A DNA stretch of 38,662 bases, taken from assembly GCA_020356085.1 (NCBI GenBank), contig CP070633.1, positions 1,570,706 to 1,609,367 of the forward strand, in the 5' to 3' direction. Positions 32,027 to 38,662 of this stretch are shown here, one piece after another. Source of the DNA: Candidatus Coatesiibacteriota bacterium (GTDB taxonomy: Bacteria; RBG-13-66-14; B26-G2; WVWN01). A program made the position numbers and the translations under genes. The notes below the pieces were generated by a model that ran no database searches, had not been told where the DNA came from, and was given only the letters and a program-made list of their open reading frames with translations. Positions within the stretch are counted from its first letter, which is position 1; every line of letters begins with the position of its first letter.

Positions 32027-32966
32027 AAGGTCCTCCGGTCAGGTATTCTTGCGCCGAGAAGGCCGCGGCCGCGCCCTCGCCGACCGCCGTCGCCACTTGC
32101 TTCAGCGTCTTGGACCGGCAATCGCCCGCCGCGAAAATCCCCGGAACGTTGGTCGCCATGTCGTTGTCGGTGATTATTAGGCCGGCGTCGTCCAGCGCGA
32201 CCAGCCCCTCCACCATGTCGGTATTGGCCAGCACGCCCACGTAGAGGAAGACGCAATCGACGGCGAGCTCGCTCGCCTCCTCCGTCTTGACGTTCTGGAG
32301 CGCGAGGCCCGTCAGGCCGCTTTCGGCGTCGCCGAGCATCGCCGTCACGACCGTATCCCAGCGGACGTCGATCTTGTCGTTCGCCAGCGCCTGCTCCTGA
32401 ATAACTGTTTCGGCGCGGAGGCGGTCGCGGCGGTGGAGGAGGTATACCACGCTCGCAAAGTTCGTGAGGTAGACGGCCTCCTTGACGGCGCTGTCGCCGC
32501 CGCCGACAACCGCCACCGGCTTATCGCGGTACAGCGGGCCGTCGCAGGTGGCGCACGTCGTCACGCCCATTCCCCAGAATTCCTTTTCGCCGGGGACGCC
32601 GAGCCGGCGGGGCTCCGTCCCGGTGGCGACGATCACCGCCCGGGCCAAATAACTCGTCCGTGCGCCTTCGAGCAGGAAGCCGTCGTCGCGGGGCGTTATC
32701 TTCGTAATGTCGGCGGTAGCGAAGGGGAGGCCGAAGCGCTCCGCCTGCTTCCGCATCCGGTCCATTAGTTCGGCCCCGGATACCGGTTCCGGGAACCCGG
32801 GGTAGTTTTCGACGATGTCGGTGGTGGCGATTTGCCCGCCGGTGAGGGGCTTCGCCTCCAGCAGGATCACGTCGAGGCGGCCGCGCGCGGCGTAGATGCC
32901 GGCGGTCAAACCCGCCGGGCCGCCGCCCAATATAACGAGCGCGTGCTCCTCGGGTGCCGCCGTTAT
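32010..32966 (-). CDS. trxB: Thioredoxin reductase
   Basis: 318 residues if translation starts at ATA (32964-32966). It moves electrons from NADPH through FAD to thioredoxin. Landmarks: FAD motif ALVILGGGPAGLTAGIYAARG, GGQIATTDIVENYPGFPEPV, the redox pair CATC in GVTTCATCDGPLY, the NADPH motif VAVVGGGDSAVKEAVYL and FAD-binding VPGIFAAGDCRSKTLKQVATA. Start problem: no ATG, GTG or TTG lies before the first FAD strand; the first TTG (32930) would remove it. ATA overlaps the TAA stop of the upstream gene (ATAA, like the usual ATGA) and has GGGGGG just before it, so an ATA start is likely. It may reduce the selenoproteins encoded downstream. Confidence 0.92.
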   Translation of the reverse strand: MTAAPEEHALVILGGGPAGLTAGIYAARGRLDVILLEAKPLTGGQIATTDIVENYPGFPEPVSGAELMDRMRKQAERFGLPFATADITKITPRDDGFLLEGARTSYLARAVIVATGTEPRRLGVPGEKEFWGMGVTTCATCDGPLYRDKPVAVVGGGDSAVKEAVYLTNFASVVYLLHRRDRLRAETVIQEQALANDKIDVRWDTVVTAMLGDAESGLTGLALQNVKTEEASELAVDCVFLYVGVLANTDMVEGLVALDDAGLIITDNDMATNVPGIFAAGDCRSKTLKQVATAVGEGAAAAFSAQEYLTGGPYGAGC

Positions 32967-33412
32967 TTAACCCCCCGTTTGAGGACCAGTCGCTCGTATT
33001 CTTTTTTCATGCACCGGTCCATCACGACTTCGAAGCCCGCCTCCTGCGCCTGGCTGGCGAATTCCTCGTTTATGATCCCGAGTTGGAGCCAGAGGACCTG
33101 CGCGCCGACGTGTTGGGCGTCTTCGATTAACCCGCGGAGGTGCTCGGGGCGCCGGAAGACGTCCAATATCCCCACGGGTTCCGGGATATCCTTTACGTAG
33201 GGATACGCCACCTCGCCCAGGACCGAGGCGTAACGCGGGTTGACCGGGTGAATACGGAAGCCGTGCCGTTTCAAGAACCGCGCGATGCGGTTCGCGGGGG
33301 ACTCCTGTTTCGGCGTCAAGCCTACGATGGCCACGCTTTTATGCGCGGAAAGGATTTCCGTTAACCGGTCGTCGGGGGGGTTCGTGAAGTTTTCGAATTT
33401 AGCTTCCGCCAT
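32963..33412 (-). CDS. CoA-binding (YccU-type) protein
   Basis: 149 residues with the CoA-binding Rossmann fold: KSVAIVGLTPKQESPANRIA, FRIHPVNPRY, YVKDIPEPVGILDVFRRPEH, QVLWLQLGIINEEFASQAQE and VVMDRCMKKEYERL. It matches the YccU group, with the conserved C-terminal Asp-Arg-Cys. It is about 140-150 residues in most bacteria, as here. YccU binds CoA, and the cysteine suggests thiol or CoA-redox work, in keeping with the thioredoxin reductase downstream. Its ATG lies two codons after the preceding FmdB stop, in the same frame. Confidence 0.93.
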   Translation of the reverse strand: MAEAKFENFTNPPDDRLTEILSAHKSVAIVGLTPKQESPANRIARFLKRHGFRIHPVNPRYASVLGEVAYPYVKDIPEPVGILDVFRRPEHLRGLIEDAQHVGAQVLWLQLGIINEEFASQAQEAGFEVVMDRCMKKEYERLVLKRGVK

Positions 33413-33415
33413 GGA

Positions 33416-33646
33416 TCACTGCTCCCACGGGCAATGGTGGTGGCACGGCGCCTCGGACGAGCAAGTCGTCTCGGGCGCCCCGGGGCATGCGGCGGCCTTC
33501 GCCGTGGCGACCGCGAAGACCGAAAAGAGCTTCGTCGCGCGGCGCGAACCACACGACGGGCACGGTCCGGGCGCCGTCCCGGGTTCTCGGACCAGGATTT
33601 CAAAACGGGCGCCGCAGGCGGCGCATTCGTATTCGTATACGGGCAT
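33416..33646 (-). CDS. FmdB-type zinc-ribbon protein with Cys/His-rich tail
   Basis: 76 residues. MPVYEYECAACGARFEILV, then CPSCGSRRATKLFSVF, is the FmdB regulatory-domain zinc ribbon (C-X2-C, C-X2-C). The C-terminus, CPGAPETTCSSEAPCHHHCP, adds four more cysteines and three histidines and could bind a second metal. The gene belongs to the minus-strand run leading into trxB. Confidence 0.9.
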   Translation of the reverse strand: MPVYEYECAACGARFEILVREPGTAPGPCPSCGSRRATKLFSVFAVATAKAAACPGAPETTCSSEAPCHHHCPWEQ

Positions 33647-33683
33647 TACTTTCGGCGGCGTTCCGCCGCCCGGGTTAGGCGCC

Positions 33684-33875
33684 TCAACCGGTTTTAATAT
33701 TGCACGCCGCGCCCGCCGAGGGGTCCGGAGAGGAGGAGGTGGCGAAGCGCGATATAAGCTTGCGGCAGTCCTGGGCCCGGCAGGCGGGGCACGTTACGGG
33801 TTCTTCTTCCTCCGGGCGACGGAGCCGCTCGAACTCGGCGCCGCACTTCTCGCATCGGAATTCGTAAATCGGCAT
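33684..33875 (-). CDS. FmdB-type zinc-ribbon protein (second copy)
   Basis: 63 residues from ATG at 33875: MPIYEFRCEKCGAEFERLR, then CPACRAQDCRKLISRF, the FmdB zinc ribbon in tandem with the next gene. GAGG lies 10 nt upstream. The protein ends with a short flexible tail that has one more cysteine (AACNIKTG). A GTG at 33899 would extend it by eight residues that are not conserved in FmdB. Confidence 0.88.
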   Translation of the reverse strand: MPIYEFRCEKCGAEFERLRRPEEEEPVTCPACRAQDCRKLISRFATSSSPDPSAGAACNIKTG

Positions 33876-33984
33876 CGCGGGTAGTCCTCGGCGCTTCACT
33901 ACAACCCCCGGGCGGCGGCCTAATTCGTCGGCCGTTCCGCCCGGGAGTAGCCCGGAATGCCCGGGGGAGGGAATAGGTTAAGAG

Positions 33985-34296
33985 CTATTCGGTGCTTTCC
34001 CCGCCCGGTTCGCCTTCGCGCAGCTCCCAGAATTTATCTTTCATCTTTCCCCACTTCTCGGGATGGGTCCCCTCCATGTGGCCGGCGTATTCCTCGTCCG
34101 TCATGAAGAGCGTCTCGCATTCCTCGCAGATGAGGTCGTCGCCGGGAGCCGGGCAAGCGATTTCTTCCTCTACTGCGGTCTCGGCGGTCTCGACCGTCTC
34201 CGCCGTCGGCGCTTCCTCTTTCTTCTTGCACCCGTAAAACGCGAACGTCAGGGCGCCCAAGCATACGACTACGGTAATTAGGTATAAACGCTGCAC
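33985..34296 (-). CDS. Lipoprotein with a C2H2-spaced zinc-finger motif
   Basis: 103 residues from GTG at 34296, with GGAGG 7 nt upstream. The signal MQRLYLITVVVCLGALTFAF ends at lipobox FYGC (cysteine 23). A short acidic, threonine-rich linker follows. The mature part contains C-E-E-C, 12 residues, H, 4 residues, H (ICEECETLFMTDEEYAGHM then EGTH), the exact spacing of a classical C2H2 finger. A C2H2 finger in a bacterial lipoprotein is uncommon and suggests metal binding outside the membrane. It is the first gene of the operon that includes FmdB, YccU, trxB and the two selenoproteins. Confidence 0.85.
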   Translation of the reverse strand: MQRLYLITVVVCLGALTFAFYGCKKKEEAPTAETVETAETAVEEEIACPAPGDDLICEECETLFMTDEEYAGHMEGTHPEKWGKMKDKFWELREGEPGGESTE

Positions 34297-34327
34297 GGTG
34301 TACCTCCTCCGATTTTAAATATCCGAT

Positions 34328-34356
34328 ATTTTATCATAAAAGACAACTTTTTGCAA
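34328..34356 (-). promoter_or_regulatory. Promoter of the redox/selenoprotein operon
   Basis: On the minus strand, TTGCAA (34351-34356), 17 bp, TAAAAT (34328-34333). No terminator is seen until 31643, so lipoprotein, FmdB, FmdB, YccU, trxB and both selenoprotein genes can form one mRNA. It lies immediately after the miaA stop. Confidence 0.7.
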
Positions 34357-35283
34357 CTATGCCTCCCATAATCGCAGGACCTCCGCCCGCAGCGCCTCCG
34401 GGCCGGCGGCGGCGTCCCGCCGGGCCGCCCGCCGCTCGCGCTTGAACCACGTCCGCTGCCGTTTGGCCAGCCGCAGCGTATCGCGCACCAGTCGGGCGAA
34501 GGCCTCCTCCTCCGTCCACTTGCCCTGAAGGTATTGAACCAGGTGGCGGTATCCGACGGCCGTCAGCGGCGGCGCCGTCGGGCGCTCGACCTGCCCCAGA
34601 AGCTTGCGGGTTTCGGCGAGCAGGCCGGCCTCCCGCATCCGGCGCGTCCGTCGCTCCACGCGTTCGGCCAGCCACGCGCGCGGGGCATCGAGCGAAACGA
34701 CGACAATTTTGTCTACGGCGAAAGGTTCCGCGCCGCGCCGGTGCACCTCCGATAGCGGGAGGCCGGTAATTTCGTAAACCTCCAGCGCGCGGATTATCCG
34801 GTGGGCGTCGGCGGGCGCGATTTTCGCCGCCGCCTGCGGGTCGACGGCCTGCAACGAGGCGTGCAGGTCCTCCCCGGCCGCGCGGCGGGCAAGCAACGCT
34901 TGGCGGACGGCGTCGTCGGCGGGGGGAGCGTCGCTCAGGCCGTCGAGCAGGGCGCGGAAGTACAGGCCCGTTCCGCCCACGACGACGGGAAGGCGGCCCC
35001 GCTGCCAGAGCGCCTCGCACGCCTGGCGGCCCTCCTGCTGGTAGCGGCCCGCGCTGTAGGGGACGCCCGGGTCGACGATGTCGACGCCGAAGAAGTCGAA
35101 CCCGCGCCTCGCCTCGCCGGTTAACTTCGCCGTACCGATGTCGGCGCCGCGGTATACCTTCGCCGAATCGCAGGCGAGGAGAGAGACGCGTTCCGGGCCG
35201 CCGAGGGCTTCGGCGACGTCGAGCGCCAGTTGGCCCTTTCCGGTGGCCGTCAGCCCCACGATGGCAAGCAGCTCGCACCTCAT
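34357..35283 (-). CDS. miaA: tRNA dimethylallyltransferase (MiaA)
   Basis: 308 residues. It prenylates A37 of tRNAs that read codons starting with U. Landmarks: P-loop GLTATGKGQLALDVAEAL, CDSAKVYRGADIGTAKL, DIVDPGVPYSAGRYQQE, VVVGGTGLYFRALLDGL, HRIIRALEVYEITGLPLSE, TAVGYRHLVQYL and LAKRQRTWFKRE at the end. The usual P-loop Ser/Thr (GKT/S) is Gly17, which is odd because that residue contacts Mg-nucleotide. The -10 box TACATT ends 6 nt before the ATG, so the mRNA is probably leaderless. Confidence 0.95.
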   Translation of the reverse strand: MRCELLAIVGLTATGKGQLALDVAEALGGPERVSLLACDSAKVYRGADIGTAKLTGEARRGFDFFGVDIVDPGVPYSAGRYQQEGRQACEALWQRGRLPVVVGGTGLYFRALLDGLSDAPPADDAVRQALLARRAAGEDLHASLQAVDPQAAAKIAPADAHRIIRALEVYEITGLPLSEVHRRGAEPFAVDKIVVVSLDAPRAWLAERVERRTRRMREAGLLAETRKLLGQVERPTAPPLTAVGYRHLVQYLQGKWTEEEAFARLVRDTLRLAKRQRTWFKRERRAARRDAAAGPEALRAEVLRLWEA

Positions 35284-35289
35284 CGCGTA

Positions 35290-35318
35290 AATGTACTATG
35301 TACGCCCCGGGATTTCAA
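35290..35318 (-). promoter_or_regulatory. Leaderless-type promoter of miaA
   Basis: On the minus strand, TTGAAA (35313-35318), 17 bp, TACATT (35290-35295), only 6 nt from the ATG. It is divergent from and close to the selA promoter. Confidence 0.7.
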
Positions 35319-35335
35319 CCGGCCCGGTATTTAAT

Positions 35336-35364
35336 TTGACATCGCCGCGCGCGGTTATTATACT
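35336..35364 (+). promoter_or_regulatory. Strong leaderless-type promoter of selA
   Basis: TTGACA (35336-35341), 17 bp, TATACT (35359-35364). The GTG start of selA begins 7 nt after the -10, at the expected transcription start, with no ribosome site. Confidence 0.8.
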
Positions 35365-35371
35365 GCGGCCA

Positions 35372-36562
35372 GTGCTCCTCCGTCGCATAGTCAACGCCAC
35401 CGGCGTCGTTTTGCACACCGGCGCGGGCCGGGCGCCGTTCGGGCCGGCCGTAGTCGACCGCCTCCGCGAGCTGCTGGAGGGATATACCAACCTGGAGGTC
35501 GATCTAGACTCCGGCGAGCGCGGCCAGCGGAACGCGCTGATCGCCGGGCCGTTGCGGGAGCTTACCGGCGCGGAGGAGGCGCTCGTCGTGAATAACAACG
35601 CCGGCGCGGTGCTACTCGCCTTGCGGGCGCTGGGAGAGGGTCGCCCCGCCGCGGCGAGCCGCGGTCAGCTTGTCGAGATCGGCGGCGCCTTCCGCTTGCC
35701 GAACGTGATGGCCGCCGGCGGCGTCGAGTTGCGCCCGGTCGGGACCGTCAACGTAACGCGCCTCGCCGATTTTCGCCGGGCCCTCGACGACGGCGCCTCG
35801 CTGATCGTACTGGCCCACCGGAGTAACTTCTACTTCCGCGGCCGGTACGAGGAGCCGCGGCCGGAGGAGGTCGTGGAACTCGCCGCCTCCTACGGCCGGC
35901 CGGTGCTGTACGACCTCGGCAGCGGCCTGCTCCGCACCTCCTTGTATCCCGATTTGGTTTCGGCCGAAGAACCGTCCGTCGAGAACCTGCTGGACGCGGG
36001 CGTCGACGTCGTGTGCTTTTCGGGCGACAAGCTGCTGGGCGGGCCCCAGGCGGGGATCGTCGTCGGGAAGGCGGCGGCGGTGGGGAAAATGCGCGGCGAC
36101 AGCCTCTACCGCGCGCTCCGCGTCGGCAAGGAGACGTACGCGCTGTTGGCGGCGGTGCTGGAGTGCTACCTCGGCGAGGAGGAGGCGCTGGCGGCGGTCC
36201 CGGTGTACCGTCTACTCAAACGCTCGGAGGCGGAGCTCGACGCGCTGGCCGGCGAGGTGGCTACCTATTTTACGGGCGCTGGCGTTGCCGGCCTGGAGGT
36301 CGCGACGGAGCGGGCCACCTCCTACGTCGGCGGCGGGACGCTGCCCTACGTACAGCTGCCCACGGCGGCGGTGGCGTTGCGGCACGCGCGCCTCTCGCCG
36401 CACGCGCTAAGCGCGGCGCTGCGACGCCTTACGCCGCCGGTTCTCGCGCGGGCGACGGGGGAGGCGGTGTTGGTGGACGTGCGGAGCGTATTGGAAGAGG
36501 ACCTCCCGGCGCTGCGGCAGGCCGCGGCGGCGCTAGCGGCGGAGGTGGGTGCGGGCGATTGA
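35372..36562 (+). CDS. selA: L-seryl-tRNA(Sec) selenium transferase, short form
   Basis: 396 residues from GTG at 35372. SelA is a PLP enzyme that turns Ser-tRNA(Sec) into Sec-tRNA(Sec). Landmarks: RRIVNATGVVLHTGAGRAPF, VNNNAGAVLLAL, SRGQLVEIGGAFRLPNVM, LYDLGSGLL, the PLP lysine Lys220 in FSGDKLLGGPQAGIVVG, and RALRVGKETYALL. E. coli SelA has about 463 residues and an N-terminal domain of some 60 residues that contacts tRNA(Sec). This protein begins right at the catalytic core, and the in-frame upstream codons (from 35291) cross the promoter and do not resemble that domain. SelA in the window supports the reading of the TGA codons in 31664-32026 as selenocysteine. Confidence 0.93.
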   Translation: MLLRRIVNATGVVLHTGAGRAPFGPAVVDRLRELLEGYTNLEVDLDSGERGQRNALIAGPLRELTGAEEALVVNNNAGAVLLALRALGEGRPAAASRGQLVEIGGAFRLPNVMAAGGVELRPVGTVNVTRLADFRRALDDGASLIVLAHRSNFYFRGRYEEPRPEEVVELAASYGRPVLYDLGSGLLRTSLYPDLVSAEEPSVENLLDAGVDVVCFSGDKLLGGPQAGIVVGKAAAVGKMRGDSLYRALRVGKETYALLAAVLECYLGEEEALAAVPVYRLLKRSEAELDALAGEVATYFTGAGVAGLEVATERATSYVGGGTLPYVQLPTAAVALRHARLSPHALSAALRRLTPPVLARATGEAVLVDVRSVLEEDLPALRQAAAALAAEVGAGD

Positions 36563-36564
36563 CC

Positions 36565-36593
36565 TTGACTCCGGCCGCCGGCGCCGCTATTAT
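36565..36593 (+). promoter_or_regulatory. Promoter of the PorV-TPR gene
   Basis: TTGACT (36565-36570), 17 bp, TATTAT (36588-36593), starting 2 nt after the selA stop. Confidence 0.7.
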
Positions 36594-36624
36594 CTGAAAT
36601 ATAAGGGGGGGCGAGGCGACCGAA

Positions 36625-38604
36625 GTGCTTGCGAACGCTAGAGATATGACGAGAATATTAGGAAAATCGGCCCGGGTGGCGCTCGCGGCCGCGGCGGCGG
36701 CGACGACGGCCCTTGCCGCGGGCGGGCGGACGACGGCGACCTTTTTGACGTTGGGCGTCGGCGGCCGGGCCGCGGCGATGGGCGAGGCCTATACCGGCCT
36801 GGCGGAGGGCGTTAACGCGTGGGCGTACAATCCGGGGGGCGTGGCCTCCCTGGAGGCGCCGGAAGTCACGGCCACCCACGCGGAGTGGTTGTTGGATACG
36901 CGGTACGAGTATGTGGCGTTAGCCTATCCGACGTCGTGGGGGACTTTCGGCCTCGACGCCCGGGCCCTCACGATGGGTAGCCTGGAGCTGCGGACGTCGC
37001 CGACGACGCCGCCTCCCGAGCCGGAGGGGACCTTCGGCGCGAACGCGTTCGCCGTCGACCTCGGCTACGCGTACCCCGTGTTCGATACGCTGGGCGCCGG
37101 AGTCAACGCCAAATTCCTCCGCCAAAAAATCTACGACACGGCGGCGACGGGGTTCGCCGGCGACGCCGGCCTGTATTGGGCGCCGTGGCCGTCGTTCAGC
37201 GCGGGGTTGGCCGCGCGGAACCTCGGCCCCGAGATTACGTTCGTGGAGGAGGCGAGCCCCCTCCCCATGACCGGCGAGTTGGGTTTGGCCTACCGTCTGT
37301 GGGACCGGCAGCTCGTCCTGGCCGCCGCTGGCGAACAGCCGTTCGACGGCGACCCGCTCTACAAGGGAGGGGTCGAGTACAACCCGTTCCGGTTCCTCTC
37401 CGGCCGGGTCGGGTACATCTACGGCCTCGATACGGGCGGTAATACGGGCATTACCGGCGGCGTGGGCGTGAACGTCGGCGGCTTCTCCTTCGACCTCGCC
37501 GTCGCGCCGTACGGCGACCTGGGCATGACCTACCGCGCCGGGTTCACGTACGTTCTGGGCCGCGAGCGGCGGCGGATTACGGCCGAAGTCGCGGCCGAGA
37601 TGCGGGAGGAGTTCGAGCGGCAGAAAAAACAGATGATCGCCGCCCTCTCCGCGAAGGCCGAGCGCTACTACGAGGCCGGCAACTTCCAGGAGGCGGTCGA
37701 GACGTGGGACCTGATCCTGGTTTGGGACCCCGAGAACGCGGAGGCCGCGCGCCGGCACGAGGAGGCGCAAGAGCGCTCGAACGAGCAACTTGTCGCGGAA
37801 CATACCGGCCGGGCGGAGGCGTTCGAGGCGGAGGGTAAATACAGCGAGGCCGCGCTCGAGTATTCGCTGGCCCTCGGCGTGGACCCGACGCACACCGGCG
37901 CGTTGGCCGGGCTTTCCCGGGCGGAGGAAGGTTTGGCCCGCGAGGAGGCTCGCCAGCGCGAAGAAATAGCCAAGCTACTCGAACAGGCGCGCGCCGCCTA
38001 CAGCCGCGGCGAGTACTTAAACGCCGTGACGAAGTGGGAGGCGGTACTGGAGCTCGAGCCGGCCAGCGCCGAGGCGGCGGCCAACCTCGAGGACGCGCGG
38101 GCACGGCTGGAGGCGATGGCGGATAAATACCGGACGAGCGCGCGGCGCTACGAGACCGCCGGCAATTGGGGGTCCGCGCTGGCCTCCTGGAACCGCGTGC
38201 TTCGCCTGGCGCCGGGAGATGAGGAGGCCGCCGCCGGCCGCCGGAAAGCGCTGGCCGCGGTGAGCCGGGAGGCGGAGGCGCTGGTGACCTCCGGCGTCGC
38301 GCTGTACGAGCGTGGCGACTTGGACGGCGCCGAGAAGAAGTTCGCCGCCGCGCTCGACCTCCAACCAGACCACACTCGCGCGAACGCGTATTTGGGGAAG
38401 ATCAAAGAGCGCCGCGCCGCCCAACGCAAAGCTATGGATTATACGAAAGTTTACCTCAACGGCATCCAGGCGTATACCAACCACCAGTACCGCGCCGCCA
38501 TCGCGTACTGGGAACAGATCCCCTCCGCCGACCCGCTCTATTCCAAGGCGCGTACCAATATCCGCCGTGCGAAGGCGGTCCTCAAAGATCTCGAAAGTAA
38601 GTAG
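36625..38604 (+). CDS. PorV/UPF0164-type barrel protein fused to TPR repeats
   Basis: 659 residues if the GTG at 36625 is used (GAGG 8 nt upstream); an ATG at 36646 is also possible and gives a cleaner signal peptide. After the signal comes the UPF0164/PorV barrel opening FLTLGVGGRAAAMGEAYTGL and AYNPGGVASLE. The barrel ends near residue 310 (GMTYRAGFTYVLGRERRR). From about residue 340 there are six TPR-like units, for example AERYYEAGNFQEAVETWDLI, AFEAEGKYSEAALEYSLALG, AYSRGEYLNAVTKWEAVLEL, GVALYERGDLDGAEKKFAAA and YTNHQYRAAIAYWEQI. TPRs bind proteins, so the fusion may gather secretion substrates in the periplasm; that function is inference. Confidence 0.88.
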   Translation: MLANARDMTRILGKSARVALAAAAAATTALAAGGRTTATFLTLGVGGRAAAMGEAYTGLAEGVNAWAYNPGGVASLEAPEVTATHAEWLLDTRYEYVALAYPTSWGTFGLDARALTMGSLELRTSPTTPPPEPEGTFGANAFAVDLGYAYPVFDTLGAGVNAKFLRQKIYDTAATGFAGDAGLYWAPWPSFSAGLAARNLGPEITFVEEASPLPMTGELGLAYRLWDRQLVLAAAGEQPFDGDPLYKGGVEYNPFRFLSGRVGYIYGLDTGGNTGITGGVGVNVGGFSFDLAVAPYGDLGMTYRAGFTYVLGRERRRITAEVAAEMREEFERQKKQMIAALSAKAERYYEAGNFQEAVETWDLILVWDPENAEAARRHEEAQERSNEQLVAEHTGRAEAFEAEGKYSEAALEYSLALGVDPTHTGALAGLSRAEEGLAREEARQREEIAKLLEQARAAYSRGEYLNAVTKWEAVLELEPASAEAAANLEDARARLEAMADKYRTSARRYETAGNWGSALASWNRVLRLAPGDEEAAAGRRKALAAVSREAEALVTSGVALYERGDLDGAEKKFAAALDLQPDHTRANAYLGKIKERRAAQRKAMDYTKVYLNGIQAYTNHQYRAAIAYWEQIPSADPLYSKARTNIRRAKAVLKDLESK

Positions 38605-38626
38605 CGGCGCCGCCGGCCGCGCGTTA

Positions 38627-38662
38627 ATGCCCCTCCGATTCAAAATCGCGCTCTTCGTCGTC
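38627..38662 (+). CDS. Start of a further gene (cut by window edge)
   Basis: ATG at 38627 opens MPLRFKIALFVV and remains open to the end. The hydrophobic beginning suits a membrane or signal-anchored protein. It starts 23 bp after the PorV-TPR stop. Only 12 codons are visible, so this is tentative. Confidence 0.35.
   Translation, partial: MPLRFKIALFVV

Noticed and set aside
33410-33418. FmdB and YccU lie in one frame separated by TGA, so a Sec read-through fusion was considered
   Set aside because: Both are complete stand-alone families, the ATG of YccU follows the stop by one codon, and no SECIS-like stem with the right spacing is visible.
1-38662. Gene for tRNA(Sec) (selC), selB or selD within the window
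   Set aside because: I looked in all intergenic regions and found no long-variable-arm tRNA with a TCA anticodon, and no SelB or SelD motifs. They must be elsewhere if Sec is used.
1-38662. CRISPR arrays, insertion sequences, prophage or integration sites
   Set aside because: No direct repeats with spacers, transposase or integrase motifs, or tRNA-flanked att sites were seen.

Overview
High-GC bacterial chromosome of about 38.7 kb, densely coding, with no rRNA, tRNA, insertion sequence or CRISPR array that I can see. Several proteins point to a Gram-negative lineage with a type IX (Por) secretion style of envelope outside classical Bacteroidetes: a gingipain-type C25 protease with a C-terminal sorting domain, two PorV/UPF0164-type barrel proteins, an SprA-like N-terminal fragment and several small lipoproteins. 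Together with the GC content this suggests an uncultured candidate phylum (Coatesbacteria/WOR-3-like). That placement is inference, not shown by a marker gene.

Layout. 1-3150 (minus): SprA-like surface protein (cut by the edge), NHL-repeat protein, PorV-like barrel. 3343-5075 (plus): glyA-rpiB. 5104-8266 (minus): two same-length paralogous lipoproteins and a small beta-barrel protein. 8372-14209 (plus): dprA-topA-CDF transporter-radical SAM. 14326-19608 (plus): trypsin-like protease with zinc ribbons, YbjN, NfeD-like, SPFH protein, pyrR, pyrB-like, pyrC-like. 19699-23830 (minus): C25 protease and phosphohexomutase. 23982-31590 (plus): lipoprotein, a predicted small RNA, class II ribonucleotide reductase behind two NrdR-like boxes, three lysine-rich microproteins, homocysteine methyltransferase/MTHFR, DUF1844 and DUF362 proteins. 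31664-34296 (minus): lipoprotein, two FmdB zinc ribbons, CoA-binding protein, thioredoxin reductase and two tiny membrane proteins. Then divergent miaA (minus) and selA (plus), a PorV-TPR protein, and the start of another gene at the edge.

The main discovery is the pair of tandem 58- and 61-residue membrane proteins at 31664-32026. Each is interrupted by one in-frame TGA, aligned with the second cysteine of the DUF6132-type motif, and each TGA is followed at nearly the same distance by a 7-bp hairpin whose loop starts with G, as in bacterial SECIS elements. They lie directly downstream of thioredoxin reductase, and selA (selenocysteine synthase) is 3.3 kb away. I read them as two undescribed selenoproteins in a redox operon.

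A second unusual system is pyrR-pyrB-pyrC. The PyrC-like protein has lost three metal or catalytic ligands and the substrate arginine of dihydroorotase. The PyrB-like protein keeps the carbamoyl-phosphate motifs but has lost several aspartate-site residues. Both are full length, so they look like retained pseudo-enzymes or a re-purposed carbamoyltransferase complex.

Sigma70-type promoters are unusually easy to see (TTGACA-like, 17-18 bp, TATAAT-like). At least three genes (dprA, miaA, selA) have the -10 box only 6-9 nt before the start codon, implying leaderless mRNAs.
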